64,000 nucleotides of DNA. It comes from Phytophthora sp. 'mugwort' (taxonomy: Eukaryota > Oomycota > Peronosporomycetes > Peronosporales > Peronosporaceae). Below, piece after piece: positions 32,640 to 44,329 of the stretch. Where the stretch lies: contig JAUCEF010000010.1 in assembly GCA_033558025.1 (NCBI GenBank), positions 211,001 through 275,000 of the forward strand. Reading direction: 5' to 3'. The stretch's first letter is position 1, and every line of letters begins with the position of its first letter. Under the pieces are notes generated by a model that ran no database searches, was not told where the DNA came from, and was given only the letters and a program-made list of their open reading frames with translations. The position numbers were made by a program, and so were the translations under genes.

Positions 32640-34760
32640 ATCGTGCTTAGAAGTGCTCTCACTTTCAAAAGGTGCGGGTTGATATATCTGTTATGTAACC
32701 AGCCGTGAGAAAGTGGTGAATCAAATGATAGAGGATTTATGCATGCTATCGGTGTCGTACTGCTGCAATGGAGGCTCTTCTTCTCGCCGTACAAGTCCTC
32801 TTCTCTTCTACAACGATGCAGCTATTCGCTCGAGGGGGATTCTGACACGTCCGTACGTTATGACCAGGCAGTTTGCAGTTCTAAGGGTAGCGAACTCGTT
32901 TCGTAGAGTTCTCGCCACGACTTGGCATGCGCTTCTTTCGCTTCCTTCCGCGCCCGCTAGAGCACTGAGCGGGCTGCAACTCCTCATCCTCAACATTCTG
33001 CAGCAATGGCATTTCGGCCTTCGCGTTGGCATAGGCTTTGCCATAATTGGTGACGAGATAACATTGTGCAAATCGACTAAAAAAAATAGAATCAAGATTT
33101 TTTTTTCGCTTCACCAACATGGCGATCATGTGTCTGCAGGGGATCCCATACTGCTCCATGAAATACACGAGCAGGTGTTCTTTTCCAGGTCTACACGGTA
33201 TCGAAAATGGGTACCTTGTCGATTCGATAGACAAAGGTAACTTGATCTTGTGAATTAGCAACGTAGTAGTTGCCCATTTTGTTATACTGCTCGGCATAGA
33301 GTGCTTGAGTCCCCTCAGTAACTAGACGACCTTTTTTTGTCCACTTCGAGGCCAGTTCTGACCTTACATAGGCTGCCTCCATCATTATGGACATGATTCG
33401 GTCGAAATACGCGTACGGGGCGCACGCCTGATGCCCTCAATCAAAGTGGCCGAGTTAAGACTTTCAGCAAAGTTCGTTGTACGCCATCCATACAACGATT
33501 GTTTGCCGATCACAGTGTACAGAACCCACTCGTGTGGAGGTATCTTGCGCAAATACTTTTCGACATCCTTCCTTAGAGAACGAAAACGTGCTCACAGTGA
33601 TTGGTAAAGCACTGTGAGCACGTTTTCTGAAGCTGCCACAGATATTTTTACGGGGTGCTTTGAACGATTTGCAATGGTCTAGAGTGTTTTGCTCTATGTG
33701 TAGTGTGCAGTGGCTGTAGTTTGCATATTTCTTGTTAGCAAATAAAATAAATAAGAACATAATCCAAAACATTTTACGTACCGAAGCTCCAGACCATATG
33801 TTTTGCCGACTGAAATCAGGGCCTTGCTGCGGTCACAAAACAGAGGATACTCTGCCAAAAAGAGCTCGGCTTTCAGCAGACAGTTGAGAAACCACTCATA
33901 GTTGACGATGCGCTCGGAGTTCACCAAGGCGACAGCCAGCGTAATGTTCCTGATTGCCATCACGGGCAGCTATTACTATTTGAAGACCGCCGTAGTTATT
34001 GTTGGTAGAGTGGGTACAGTCAATTCCTAATATCTGTTCGTTGTAAGGCATTGAGGCAACGAGATATTTGCTTATGACAACTCCTCTTAAAAATCGACCG
34101 TCACCGTCGGATTAAATTCTGTGATTGAGCCAGGATTTAGCTTCTCAATTTCTGCAAGTAACTGTGGAATTTGCTTGTATGCGTTGACCCGATCCCAGAG
34201 CAGTTACCCGGATTACCATGTCCTTCGCACGGTACACTGTGCTCATGTTGGACACGACGATTCCATGTTGATGCTGGACTTGATTTGACAAAGCTTTTGC
34301 CGATGATGCAGGGTTGGCTAGGACGGCACTTCGAAAGGCAGGAAGACCCGCAAGCTGACGGTCCGTAGGCTTTGCTACGGATGTGCAGTTGATATGACCC
34401 AGGTTCATGGACGTGATGAGCCAGGAGGTGGTTGAATCGTTTTGGTACATCTGCACGAACATCGTGCATGCTATCGATGAGCAGGCTATGTGTTTGAGTC
34501 CCCCGCCTCCCTTCATGACGCGGACTTGTTTCTTAAGGGAAACGCATAGTCCTGAATGGCATAAAGAGCAGCGTTGCCGTCTGGAAAGGATTGACCTTCG
34601 ACCGGTGGGGCGACAAACAGAGGGGCAGCGACATAGGTTATCGCTGCTGTGCATTTGCTGCTGCGTTGAATCGAATATGCGCGCAGCGCCGTCTCTCCTT
34701 GGTGCTGCAACCGCCTTGCTATAAATGTCCCCAAGTCTTAGCATACCACAGTAGTCTACG
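32640..34760 (-). mobile_element. MULE transposon copy nested in the copia RT
   Basis: Decayed MULE protein blocks run 34,740 to 32,850 on the reverse strand. FPDGNAALYAIQDYAFPLRN is the N-terminal zinc-finger-like region. LAGLPAFRSAVLANP...VYRAKDMVIRVTALG and ALVNSERIVNYEWFLNCLLK...LFCDRSKALISV come from the transposase core. LHIEQNTLDHCKSFKAP follows, then a SWIM-like block FMEQYGIPCRHMIAM and a basic tail RGRKRKKRMPSRGE. Copia RT sequence flanks it on both sides, which shows the insertion. Terminal inverted repeats and target duplication were not identified. Confidence 0.75.
33582..33627. repeat. perfect 18-bp inverted repeat inside the MULE
   Basis: GAAAACGTGCTCACAGTG (33,582-33,599) is exactly the reverse complement of 33,610-33,627, with a 10-base loop. 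It lies inside the decayed MULE coding region, where the family does not normally have a palindrome, and resembles the LINE hairpin at 3,722. Confidence 0.9.
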
Positions 34761-37700
34761 TTATTTAACATGTTCGGATCATAGGCGCACTCGTTCTCGT
34801 TTCATTGTGGTTAATCTCAAGCTGCTTCTCGAATCCATGTATCATAAACGGGGCTTTGAATTGCTTGATCATTCCTCGATGGGCATGCTTGACAGTGAAG
34901 ACCAATCGGCAGCTAATGACGTTAATACCCTTCGCCTCCATTCGTGGCACCAGTTTCCGGGTCTTATGACCCCCCCCCCCAGTGATTGAAGCGATTGAAG
35001 CTCAGCCAACGTGGACGCTCGTTATTGGAGCCAACACTTACTATCATGCACTTACTAGCATGAGCTTGTTGCACATAGTCGGAATCTGTATGACCGTGGA
35101 AGACAGCATTGCCCACACATAATACATCAGTCGAACACTTGGTCTTTGATTTCGTCTTGGCTGTTTCAGACAGGGCACAACCAGGGATGGCAACAACGCC
35201 TTCTGGGAAATGGCACCCGTACCGTCTGCCGTCCAAATCCCTGTCCTTTTAGTGGGAAAAGGGGGCCGAATGAGACCTGATGGGTTTTGATAATACCGGT
35301 GGGACTACCTTCTACTAACCAGTTCAAGCCACTGTCTTCAACCAATGAAATCTTGGCAGGGAACGTCGAGAATCGCCAAAAATTGTAAACCGGTATGCAT
35401 AAACTGTACCGTTATCAATTCCCCATTTTTTTCACTGGGCGAGTGGGAAGGCCCACTGGTCATCCCAGGTAAAAAGGGAAAACCCTTTTTTTCCTGGCCA
35501 TAACGGGTGGGGGCTATATTTAGCTCGAACATCCGCTGTCTCGTTCTCCATCTCTGCTTCTTTGGCGAATGGTACTTCCGTTGCGTCTACATTACTCTGG
35601 GCAGTGCAAGTGATGCCTCGGCAGGGTTTGCAATGCGCCGTCATGCTGTGAATCCGCGCATTCAGCAATCATATGCGAGTATGCCTATCGCAGGACTCCC
35701 ACTGGATATCGGCGCAATCGCTGAAGGGCTGTCAGCATTTGACTCCATTTCAAGCGACTCCCCTGAGTCTACAGCACCCGTTCGGGTAGGTGAAATATAC
35801 CTATATTTTTTTTTTTTCATGCTCGTCTCGATCCGATGAACTGGAACATTATCAGGTCGTTGATGGTCTCTATTAAAGAAAGTATTCTCCAAAAACTGCT
35901 GTACGTAGGGTCAATTCGCAGTGAATTCATCGCGGAAGCATACATTGCCTCTGCGCAGTTATCTGTTGGAATGTCTGCAAATCAATGAACTTGTAGCCGG
36001 GTGTCCCCAGCTTATCCTTCCGCATTCTCGACTCGTGAGCTTGTGCGGCGACACCAATCCCATCGTCTTGGCTGGTAATGAATTCAGCGTTAATACGACA
36101 TGCAGAAGTGCATTAATATTGGGAATAGGCGCTGCCTTTAGTGCAGCACGAATACGAGGCAGCACGGTCCCAAATTGCGCGCTCCACAATGTCATTATCC
36201 TGCGGTGAGTATGGGTTTGTCGTTTTAAGCAATATACCACGCTCTTCCCTGTAGGTCTTGAGGGCGTTGCTTATGAGCTCTTACTCCACAACCGCATAAG
36301 CTTGAGCTGGCGCAGCCATTTTCGTACTTGATTCAATAGAATTTTGGTCTGGAAGTAGCACTATGCTTCTTCTCTAATAGGACAGCCCATCTGCAGCGAG
36401 TGGCTTCGTCTACTGCATAGAGAAACATGTTTGTATCACCCACCCACAGTAGGTGGCTTAAGTGAATAGATATCCATCATCATAGTCTCAAGCGGCTGGA
36501 CCTTCTTGGCTTCATGCCTAGCATGAGTCATCGCTTGTTATTACTCTCGGCACAACGCAACACCTTCGTGGGAGCTCTGACCTTTTGCGTTTTTGCTTGA
36601 CTTCACCGTCAAACTTGTTTTCCAGACGTTTCACAATGTCCATGGCGACGCGACCAAAGCGCTGGTGCAGTAGCTCTCTCTGCTTCTTGCTATCCATATC
36701 TTTCTTGAGTGCTGCCATCAACATAACGCCAGGTACTCGGTCAGCACACAATCGATACAGGTTATCATGCGTGTCGAACTACAGCATCGTGTCGAACTTC
36801 AGCATAGTGTCGTCGTCGACAACTGCCAGTGAACTGATCCGGTCGGCATGCCAACTGGTTGCGGTCGGTTATCTGCAGATAGCCGAGGCTAATGATGTTA
36901 TTCATGGAATACGGGGTGTAGAAGACGTTGTCCAGCAGGCGATCCTCCAACATTCCAGTCACTTGGTTAGCAACACGCAATAACCACGAATGCACGCGTG
37001 TTCAGTTGTAGCATTCGCAAAATCGTGGCGAATTGTTGTGTCTTCACTGCATTGTGGTGATTGAGCAAGATCACAACAAAACCTTGATCTGCGACCCTGA
37101 ATCTAGAATCCACTCAACCATGTTCGTCTCACGTGATTGCATACCTGAGTTGTGTCCGATAGCATTCACCTGCCAGTCTCCATTGCCTTGTCGATCGCCG
37201 AATCGATACGGAGAGTATCCGTGGTCATATGGTCCATACGTAAGTCCCTGTGGCGGCATCATTCCAGTTATCGCCACGGTGTAGTTGCATTGCTGCTTCA
37301 CATCGCGACGCTGCTGCCGTTACTGTAGGAGCTGTCCGTAGTTGACTGGGTCGCCCTTCACGCCACGGCAGCTGCAGCGGCGGCACTGATTGGGTGGTCT
37401 CTCACGCAACTGCGGTGGCGGGCACCTGTCGCGATTCGTCGGCGGTCCTCGAGTCGGCGAGCCCAGACGACTCCAAGTCACGAGGTGATGGTGAACTTCG
37501 TCGCACTGGTCCGAGTAATGTGGATGTGAAGCGCCCCCGAGGTTGAGATTTACTGCTCCCTCGCCGAGGCGGTTTGCTGCGTTCTCATTGTGATCGACAT
37601 ATCACGCGGCGCTTCAAGAGGCCCCGCCAATATTTCACGTGACTCGCGTTCGTCTTGGCGATGGCTCTTCCATCGCACTGACTGTCGTCCATCTCCTTCT

Positions 37701-38320
37701 AGCACTTGACGTCCGTACACTTTAACTTTGCGATTATCCCCATGCGCAGGGGGATCCACGTTGAGTGCGCCCTCGCTCAAGCGTAAACGAAGCATAGGCG
37801 CGATTGTTGTAGCAATCTCCAATGCTTGGCCCAAACGATGAAGGAGCTGCTCCCATGTAGGCGGAAAACCGCACGGCTGGACGACCTCTCACTGACTCGT
37901 CATAGCCGTAGTCAATCATGTTTGCAATGCTTGCTCTGCTTGACTTCAGCAGAAGTAAACGCTAATACGGGTGATACTGCTGGTTGCAGAACAGGTTGCT
38001 TGCACTCGTCGTCGCTTACAGGTGAGGTCGGCGAGTAGACATGTGATGACATCGCTGCCCGGGTTTTACTCGTCAAGGTCACAGTCTCAGCAAAGCTTGG
38101 CCGTGGAGGTGTCGTTAGGGAGTGCCCCGCAAAGAGTCATCCCGCTGCATCGGCATCTTGAACAACTGGCACAGAGTTCGCTAGAGAGGTGTTCCCTGTT
38201 GCATCTCTCCTTCTTCGTCTTCTCTAATACAGCCTTGGGTGGCTTGCCGGTGGTCTCGACACATTCGAGCTGCCAATGGCCATCAATACCGCAGTTGCCG
38301 CAGTTAGTGCGTGCCTTTTT

Positions 38321-40476
38321 TGCCGTCCCGCCCTTGCTCTTCTTGATCTTACGACCTTTGCCTTTTCATAGGCTGCGTTACATGTGCAATTTATGCGGCA
38401 GTGTGTATCGAAGGCCGTTGAGACTGCCACTCCAGCTGCTGTCGTAGGTGTCTCGCTGCTCGCATGCGTTGGAGCACGTCGGTCAGCTTCGGGGTCTTGC
38501 GGTCGTGGTCGTTTAACCGATAGGCCTACTCGCGCGCCACTCCGGAAAGCACTGCACGGGTTGGCTCGTTTGCAGTCACTCCTCGAAGTCTCCCTTGGCT
38601 TGCGCAGCTTGGTCACCTTCATCACGACGCCCTTTCCGTACTTGTCCGCTCTTTCCTTAGGTTGAGTCGTCCGCACCGTCAACTCCCTTAGCAGGTAGTC
38701 CTGATGATACCGTCGTCTACCTCAAAGTGATTCAGTGAAGAATGTCCACAGGCAGCCTCCATGGTATCCGACAACGAGAGTACTATCACTGAGAAAGCCT
38801 TGTTCTTCCGGGCAAGGTACCGTACTTCGGTCTGCACAGGCCGAGGTGCGATCGCCGCAGTAGGTGATCTCGCCGAGTGTGCGCGGTTCGAAGTGCAGCG
38901 TCATCTCGCTCTTCCGCGCCTTTTTATTCACCCTTGCAGTGAAGCGTGGGTAGCGTGAGCGGCGCTGAGTTTATCTCTACGCTAAGCTCGGCACACTCCA
39001 CCGCTTACTACGCTAAAACCAAATCTAACGTTTGCTGAAAGCGATCCCAACGGCGTGCAAAAAGCGGGAAGCAACAAACAATAATGTTGCCCCCTTCGAA
39101 GGCACAAACTTGTAGACCAGTGAGCGTTGCCGACGTGGGGTATGGACTGGTGTATCACCGACTAGAACTTGTCGGTAACCGAATGGATGTCAACGCAGAC
39201 TTTGTTGACGATATTTATGCAAAGGTGGAAGGGGGGCTGCGATACGTACCTCGACCACTTTCAAGGGAAGGCCGCACTCGTTCTAATGTGGCGGTGAATA
39301 TATTCGCTCATCACACACTGTCTCCACGAACTTCCTGGCACTTTGACGAGATTGGGTCGATGGCTTGCTCAACAGGGCGTTTGTATGCGCGTTTGCCAGT
39401 CCAGTCGAGACCGTCCGGCAGCGGTTATCATGGTTGTCCTCCAGTGCCACGCCGGACGGCTCAAGGTACAGTGAATAATACCGGCTCACAGCCAGAAGAT
39501 CTGGCTGTCGAGCACTGCGATCTCGTGCTTCTCCGCCGATATTCAGCCTATCGAAAGGTGCTGCTTCAGGGTTCTTAAGATACACATTAAGGCCGACATC
39601 GCGTTGTCGCGTAGGGGGTGGTAACTACTCGTCCGCTCGGTCAGAATGCACGGTAGCCTGGGAGGCACTGTCTATTGCAACGTCAGCTACACGGGCCTGA
39701 GCCTGGTAAAAATATGGCGCTGCACTCTGCGGCCCTGACACGTCACGATTAAATCCATATTGCATGTCTTCCACGCACCCAGTTACCGCCACAGTATGTT
39801 GGCCCAAGGTCTGCATTGTGATTTCGTGATCTCACGTTTCAAGTCCGATTTCACACTTCATATTGTAAAACAATAGTTGCTCTGGACTAGCGCTTCTGGG
39901 TCCGCAAAAAAAAAATTGGGGGTGGGTGGTATCAAGCAACCGTCAGCATGTTATCTTTGGACGAAAGAAAAAGATCGAGAAGGACAGACTTGCATAGGAT
40001 CGTTTTCCAGATCCCTTCATCTGACTCCCGTACTGACGGAGCCGAATGGTTTGTTCTTACTACTGACGTCGCTCACGATGCCGCAGCAGCACACAGATGA
40101 AAATAACACTTTTGGGAAACGATCGTCATGCCGCTCAGGTTCATTCCTGCAGAACGACGACATTTTACATCGTCCTGGGGCTATCGAGCGACTAACTACC
40201 ACCGCCGATCGCCCTTCATAATGCCCACGACGTGCTCAAGTGAATGGCGTACGGCTATCAGGGTCGCACGGATGTCGCCAAGGACAGATACACTATATTC
40301 CCCTGTGCCGGTGGTCTATCATCAGCATGCCCAAATACAATATACATATGTTGAGGCCCGATGAAGAGAATGAATATTAGTATTTGCTGTTGATAGAGAA
40401 GCGAGTAGATAACGCAGTAAAACAAAATGGCACAGTAAATTACTGCAGCATGTTATTGGGTTTCTGCCTACAAGCA
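38321..40476. other. unassigned, probably retroelement-derived
   Basis: Open stretches on both strands (39,084-39,578 forward; 39,283-39,585 reverse; 38,722-38,931 reverse) have no recognisable domain. The position suggests the upstream part (gag start, leader, LTR) of the copia element or a neighbouring element. A-run near 39,906-39,915. Confidence 0.4.
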
Positions 40477-41880
40477 CTACGCCACGGTCGCGATGTTCCA
40501 GTAGGTGCTATTCGTTTTCCAAAACAGAATAATCTCTAGCGTCATTGGGGAGAGGCGGTGGCGCTCATGGCGCAGAACTGCACGATTGACACTAAAAAGC
40601 CTCTCCACCGTATTAGACGTTGGTGGAATCGGCCCCAACAGCACACAGGAGGTCGGTTCATCTTGCACCTTGCGGCGATTGAGGATTCGATGGCGAACTT
40701 TTTCGATGACGCTGTCCGTACTCCGCTGGAGCGGCGCGAAAATGGCGAATTCTCCGCCGACAGCAGCGCCGTTTCGTCCGTCACGGCTCGAGCAAAAATG
40801 ACGGGTTGCACAATGTCGGCGTCCGGTGCTAGCAAGCATACATAACGAACATCATTATGTTAGATACGTATATCCAGGTAACCCACAACAATATTAATAT
40901 ACTTACCCAGATACTGCGCTAATGAAGGCCGTATATCGATGAGGCCGTCAAAGGGGTCCTGCCAACAGGGTCAGCCCATCAGTTCGCAGATGCTTGGAGA
41001 CCAACGCCACTTATCGTAGACTGTCCAGCAGTGGCGCAAGCTTGTGGTGTGTGGTGCGGAGCGAAAGATAGTCAGCTAGGTCTTCACCATCGGCAGAAAT
41101 AAACTAGATAACGTGAAGAACCACTTGAGCACCGACAACGTCGACGACCTGCGCGTGTTTTGTCGCAGGGCTGGTACAAGCGCCATGTTGATCCTAAATT
41201 TAAGAAGTAGCACCCATATAGTCTAGTACCAAAATAACAGAATACGGGTATCCAAATTATCTTAGTTTGGCGGCCCGTTGCGAGATTTGCTCATAAAATG
41301 TCGTACTCTTCCAGGTTGCTGTCGAAACGTTCAAGGTAGTCCTGGGTGGCAAGGTTAAGGCGATGACTTGCGAGCCAACGAGCGGCACGCCAAGCAAGTT
41401 AGCCAGCAGCTTGTTGGCTGCGCAGTTGCCGCCGACCAAGAACTTTCAACCGGAGATCGACTTCCAGAAAAGGCGCGATGGACGTAACGTGACTCTCTGA
41501 GTTCAACTGGTCGTCTGGCTGATCGATCACCGGCGCCAGATACAGAAACGAATAGTGTGAACTAGCAGACGTCTCGTAGTAGGTGAAGACAGCCAGATAG
41601 TGCTCCTACCCATGTGACCAGCCATCGATGGTGAGCTCAAAGCTATCCGGTATCCTCAGCACTGATACCCTTCTCCTCACCCTTCACCACCGCTCCCATG
41701 ATCACGGTCAGCGTGCCATTGAAATATGGTTCAGTTTCGTGTACGTCCAAGAAAAGCAGCGTCGGCGAAGACCTGATCAGCGTTCTATTAGGATTAGTAG
41801 ACTCGCCGCTTTCACAGAGCACTCCACCACGCCGCAGACAACTAAGAAATCTCACCAGGAAGCAGCCCATTCAGTAGCAG
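40477..41880 (-). pseudogene. hAT-family transposase remnant
   Basis: The C-terminal reverse-strand stretch (40,477-40,839) carries the hAT dimerisation block: IPPTSNTVERLFSVNRAVLR...RLSPMTLEIILFW and a closing NSTYWNIATVA. Upstream, 41,257-41,439 has NCAANKLLANLLGVPLVGSQ, the N-x-N/D-L...G-V-P-L-V-G-C-x-x-H-x-L block with its Cys and His lost. Further up, partial frames read as the DGWSHG-like N-terminal core. The pieces are in different frames with a gap near 40,850-41,250, so the copy is dead. Confidence 0.72.
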
Positions 41881-42690
41881 CCTTCCCGGCAGCAACGCGA
41901 GTGCTGTGGGCATAGCCTCAGCAGAGTCGCACTGATAGTCCTGCGAAGACTGGCTGCGGGAAGAGATCCGCAAAGACGAAGGCGAAGACTGGATGGCGTC
42001 TTCGCTGGACGAACGACAGGTCAGCGAGCTCTTTACGGCTTCGGTTTGCTGACGTCGAGATCAAGCGCCGCCTGGAGATGGCCGACGCGAAAACAAAACA
42101 GTATCTCGCCTGGCAAATGCTCGCGAGTGTGTTCACTCGGCGTAGTGATCAAGCAGGACCAGGTAAATGATACTACGTCTTCTAGTGCGTGTGCATTGTA
42201 CCCGTTCTGATTGTTAGGTCGCGCAGAAGTATCGAAGTGCTTATACAGAAAAGAGAAGCGAGCGGTAAAAAAACGCATCTGGGAACAATGCATACGATAG
42301 AAAGATGGATGAAGCTCTGTGGAATATCTTTAATGATGCCTTTGCTTCGTGGGTATGGCTTGCGCGGGGAGGTACTGATGGATACGCACCTGGACGAGGA
42401 AATAGATGACGAGGAAGCTGTTGACTGCGTGATGCGGCGGCAAAATTGAGGGAAAAGGCCACTCCTGTTGTGCAGTTAGCCTCTGGGCTTCAAAGAGGTA
42501 TGGAGGCTATCGCAGCCTCAATAAGCAGCCGATCAAGACTGGAAATCCATTGCAAACGTTGGTTATAATGTTGCAGGAACGGCACCAAGATAATCAACGG
42601 CTATAACAACTGCAATTGCAGCTACTGCAACGTCTCGTTGAGCGCGACTAGTACTATCTAGTGAGGAGATGTAAGAGCTTTAATTCAAAC
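41881..42690 (+). pseudogene. weak accessory-ORF remnant (helical, Gln/Leu-rich)
   Basis: Forward frames give EIKRRLEMADAKTKQYLAWQ near 42,058-42,118, and near 42,550-42,640 NPLQTLVIMLQERHQDNQRL followed by a Gln/Leu run. These look like the helical tail of an oomycete transposon accessory protein. There are several frame breaks and no complete domain. It lies next to a Harbinger copy, on the opposite strand. Confidence 0.3.
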
Positions 42691-42726
42691 GCGGTTTAAA
42701 TTTCATTGCAGTGTCAAATAAGTTTC

Positions 42727-43941
42727 TATAGACTACCAACTAGAATATCAGCTAGGTCATATCGCTTCGCTATGCCTTGCAAGTTCGAAACAGCCTGCTC
42801 TTGATTACTACTGTATTCAGGTACGCCAGGAGGATATTCGTTCAAGATGTGATCTAATCCCTCGGGGTCGTAGGTGTCTTTTACTAGTGTCATTAGGTTG
42901 TGCAGAACTATACAGCCGCAAATTGAGCGTGATGTATTTTGCTCGAGCTTTCTAAGTAATACGAAACCTTTTCTTCAGCCTTCCAGAAGCACATGCTACA
43001 CGATTCCTTGAGTTAGTTTTTTGTACATCTGCATACGCACGTCATCTGCTGCTTTCTCCTCGGGGAAAGGAGTCAGCAGGCGCCTCCATTTTTTTGTACC
43101 TCAGCATCACCAAGAAGGTGGCTACCTGGCGGTACGTAAGATGACACTATATTAGTCATGCAAACGTCAGTGAGTGAGACAATATAAGATAAGGCGTTTT
43201 AAAGAAGCATATAACTTACCGTTTCTTGACTCCTCAGCCATTCCGCAGGGACTGATTGTTATTCGAGCATGCACGAATTAAGCGTGAGCGGAACCATCCG
43301 CGACGATCCGAAATTGCCTGCACGCTCACTGGGAAGTTCTTTCAGCTGGGAAGTTCTTCCGGCAAACTCTCAAAATCGTGCGGTCGATAAATATTGACGA
43401 GGGTTTCATTGATTACACCGACGGCACCAGGAAACCAGAGACGCGCATGAATCCGTCCTCCACTTCGGCGAGTTCTGCAGCTGACGGCATTACCATTAGC
43501 CTTTTAGCTATAGTACTGAGTACCTCTAGTGTATCATTATATAGACACGGCACGCGACTTGGAGATGCCAAGTACCGTAGCAGCGGAACCCATGGTGCCG
43601 CCTTGCGCCAGATAGAGCATCGTGAGGGCGACGCGCTTTATAAACTTGTGTTTGGCATTTGGAGCAGGATGGGAGGTCGAGGCATTGTAGACGGCTTGAT
43701 AGGTGAACAAGAACGAACTCTTGTTGCACCTCAGCTTCTTGTTTAACCAGTTTGTTTGCTTTACACGCATAGCTTGCTCAAAACTTGTAGTGCGGAAGGT
43801 TGACACGTTACTTGGCGGAGACCGAAGGGTACGCTGATCCACAGCCAAAGCTATGACAGTGGAAGCACATACAGCAACAACTGCACATTCTATGACTGAC
43901 TCTGTGCCCATCGCTAAAGTAAAAAAAGCTATGGCTGGCAT
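42727..43941 (-). pseudogene. second PIF/Harbinger transposase, frameshifted
   Basis: The reverse strand starts at 43,941 (MPAIAFFTLAMGTESVIECA) and has KRVALTMLYLAQGGTMGSAA followed by TVLGISKSR, the N-terminal helix-turn-helix of HARBI1-type proteins. Other frames continue with FPGAVGVINETLVNIYRPHD (43,385-43,450), where the first catalytic DG is NE. They go on through VSVQAISDRRGWFRS, LLTPFPEEKAADDVRMQMYK, LKKRFR and ICGCIVLHNLMTLVKDTYDP to a stop near 42,727. Multiple frame breaks. This copy is diverged from the one at 27,331. Confidence 0.78.
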
Positions 43942-44329
43942 GGTGTTCTACGAAGTCGTGTTCTGGGTCGTCAATTCGGACAGTGTACCCGTATTGATCT
44001 AGCCAATAGAAATACTAGAAACTGAACCGCTTAGCTAAATGCAGCGTTTGGCCGGACCTCGGGTTCCCGCAAAAGAAACCGACAAAGTCGGGAGATATTT
44101 TTTAATTTGAGACCTGCATTCTACCCACGGTCGACGGGCTGTCGTCGGTGGGTGAGCTGTGCTAACGGAGCGAGAAACTAACGCACATTAGTCTAGTAGG
44201 ATCCGTCAGTTAGGAAACCAATACAGCAGTTCGGAACTACGTAATACCTGTTCAGTAACACCGTCGGTGGAAGAACCACTCGCGTGTAGCAATACACCCT
44301 CACTTCCAGATTAATAGCAGCAAGCCAAC

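Larger units (their letters stand above)
31300..38320 (-). mobile_element. decayed Ty1/copia retrotransposon, reverse strand, interrupted by a MULE
   Basis: On the reverse strand the blocks appear in copia order. A CCHC zinc knuckle, CGNCGIDGHWQLEC, lies near 38,260-38,305. The protease motif WILDSGSQIKV lies near 37,080. Next comes LLDNVFYTPYSMNNIISLG (about 36,880-36,930), then LLHQRFGRVAMDIVKRL of the pre-integrase domain (about 36,610-36,670). Integrase pieces (FLYAVDEATRCRW, about 36,390-36,430) follow, and then the RT start (NVISCRLVFTVKHAHRGMIK, about 34,860-34,925). After a MULE insertion comes the RT end with an intact YVDDLLLM (about 32,170-32,197), and finally RNase H blocks FGKYISKITHTKLK and YTNTDYANDPVDRRSMSG (31,482-31,860). 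Stops and shifts interrupt every domain. LTRs were not found, so boundaries are approximate. Confidence 0.85.

Noticed and set aside
39906..39915. A-run as a possible LINE/SINE poly-A tail
   Set aside because: It is short, with no tail-adjacent element or target duplication recognised.
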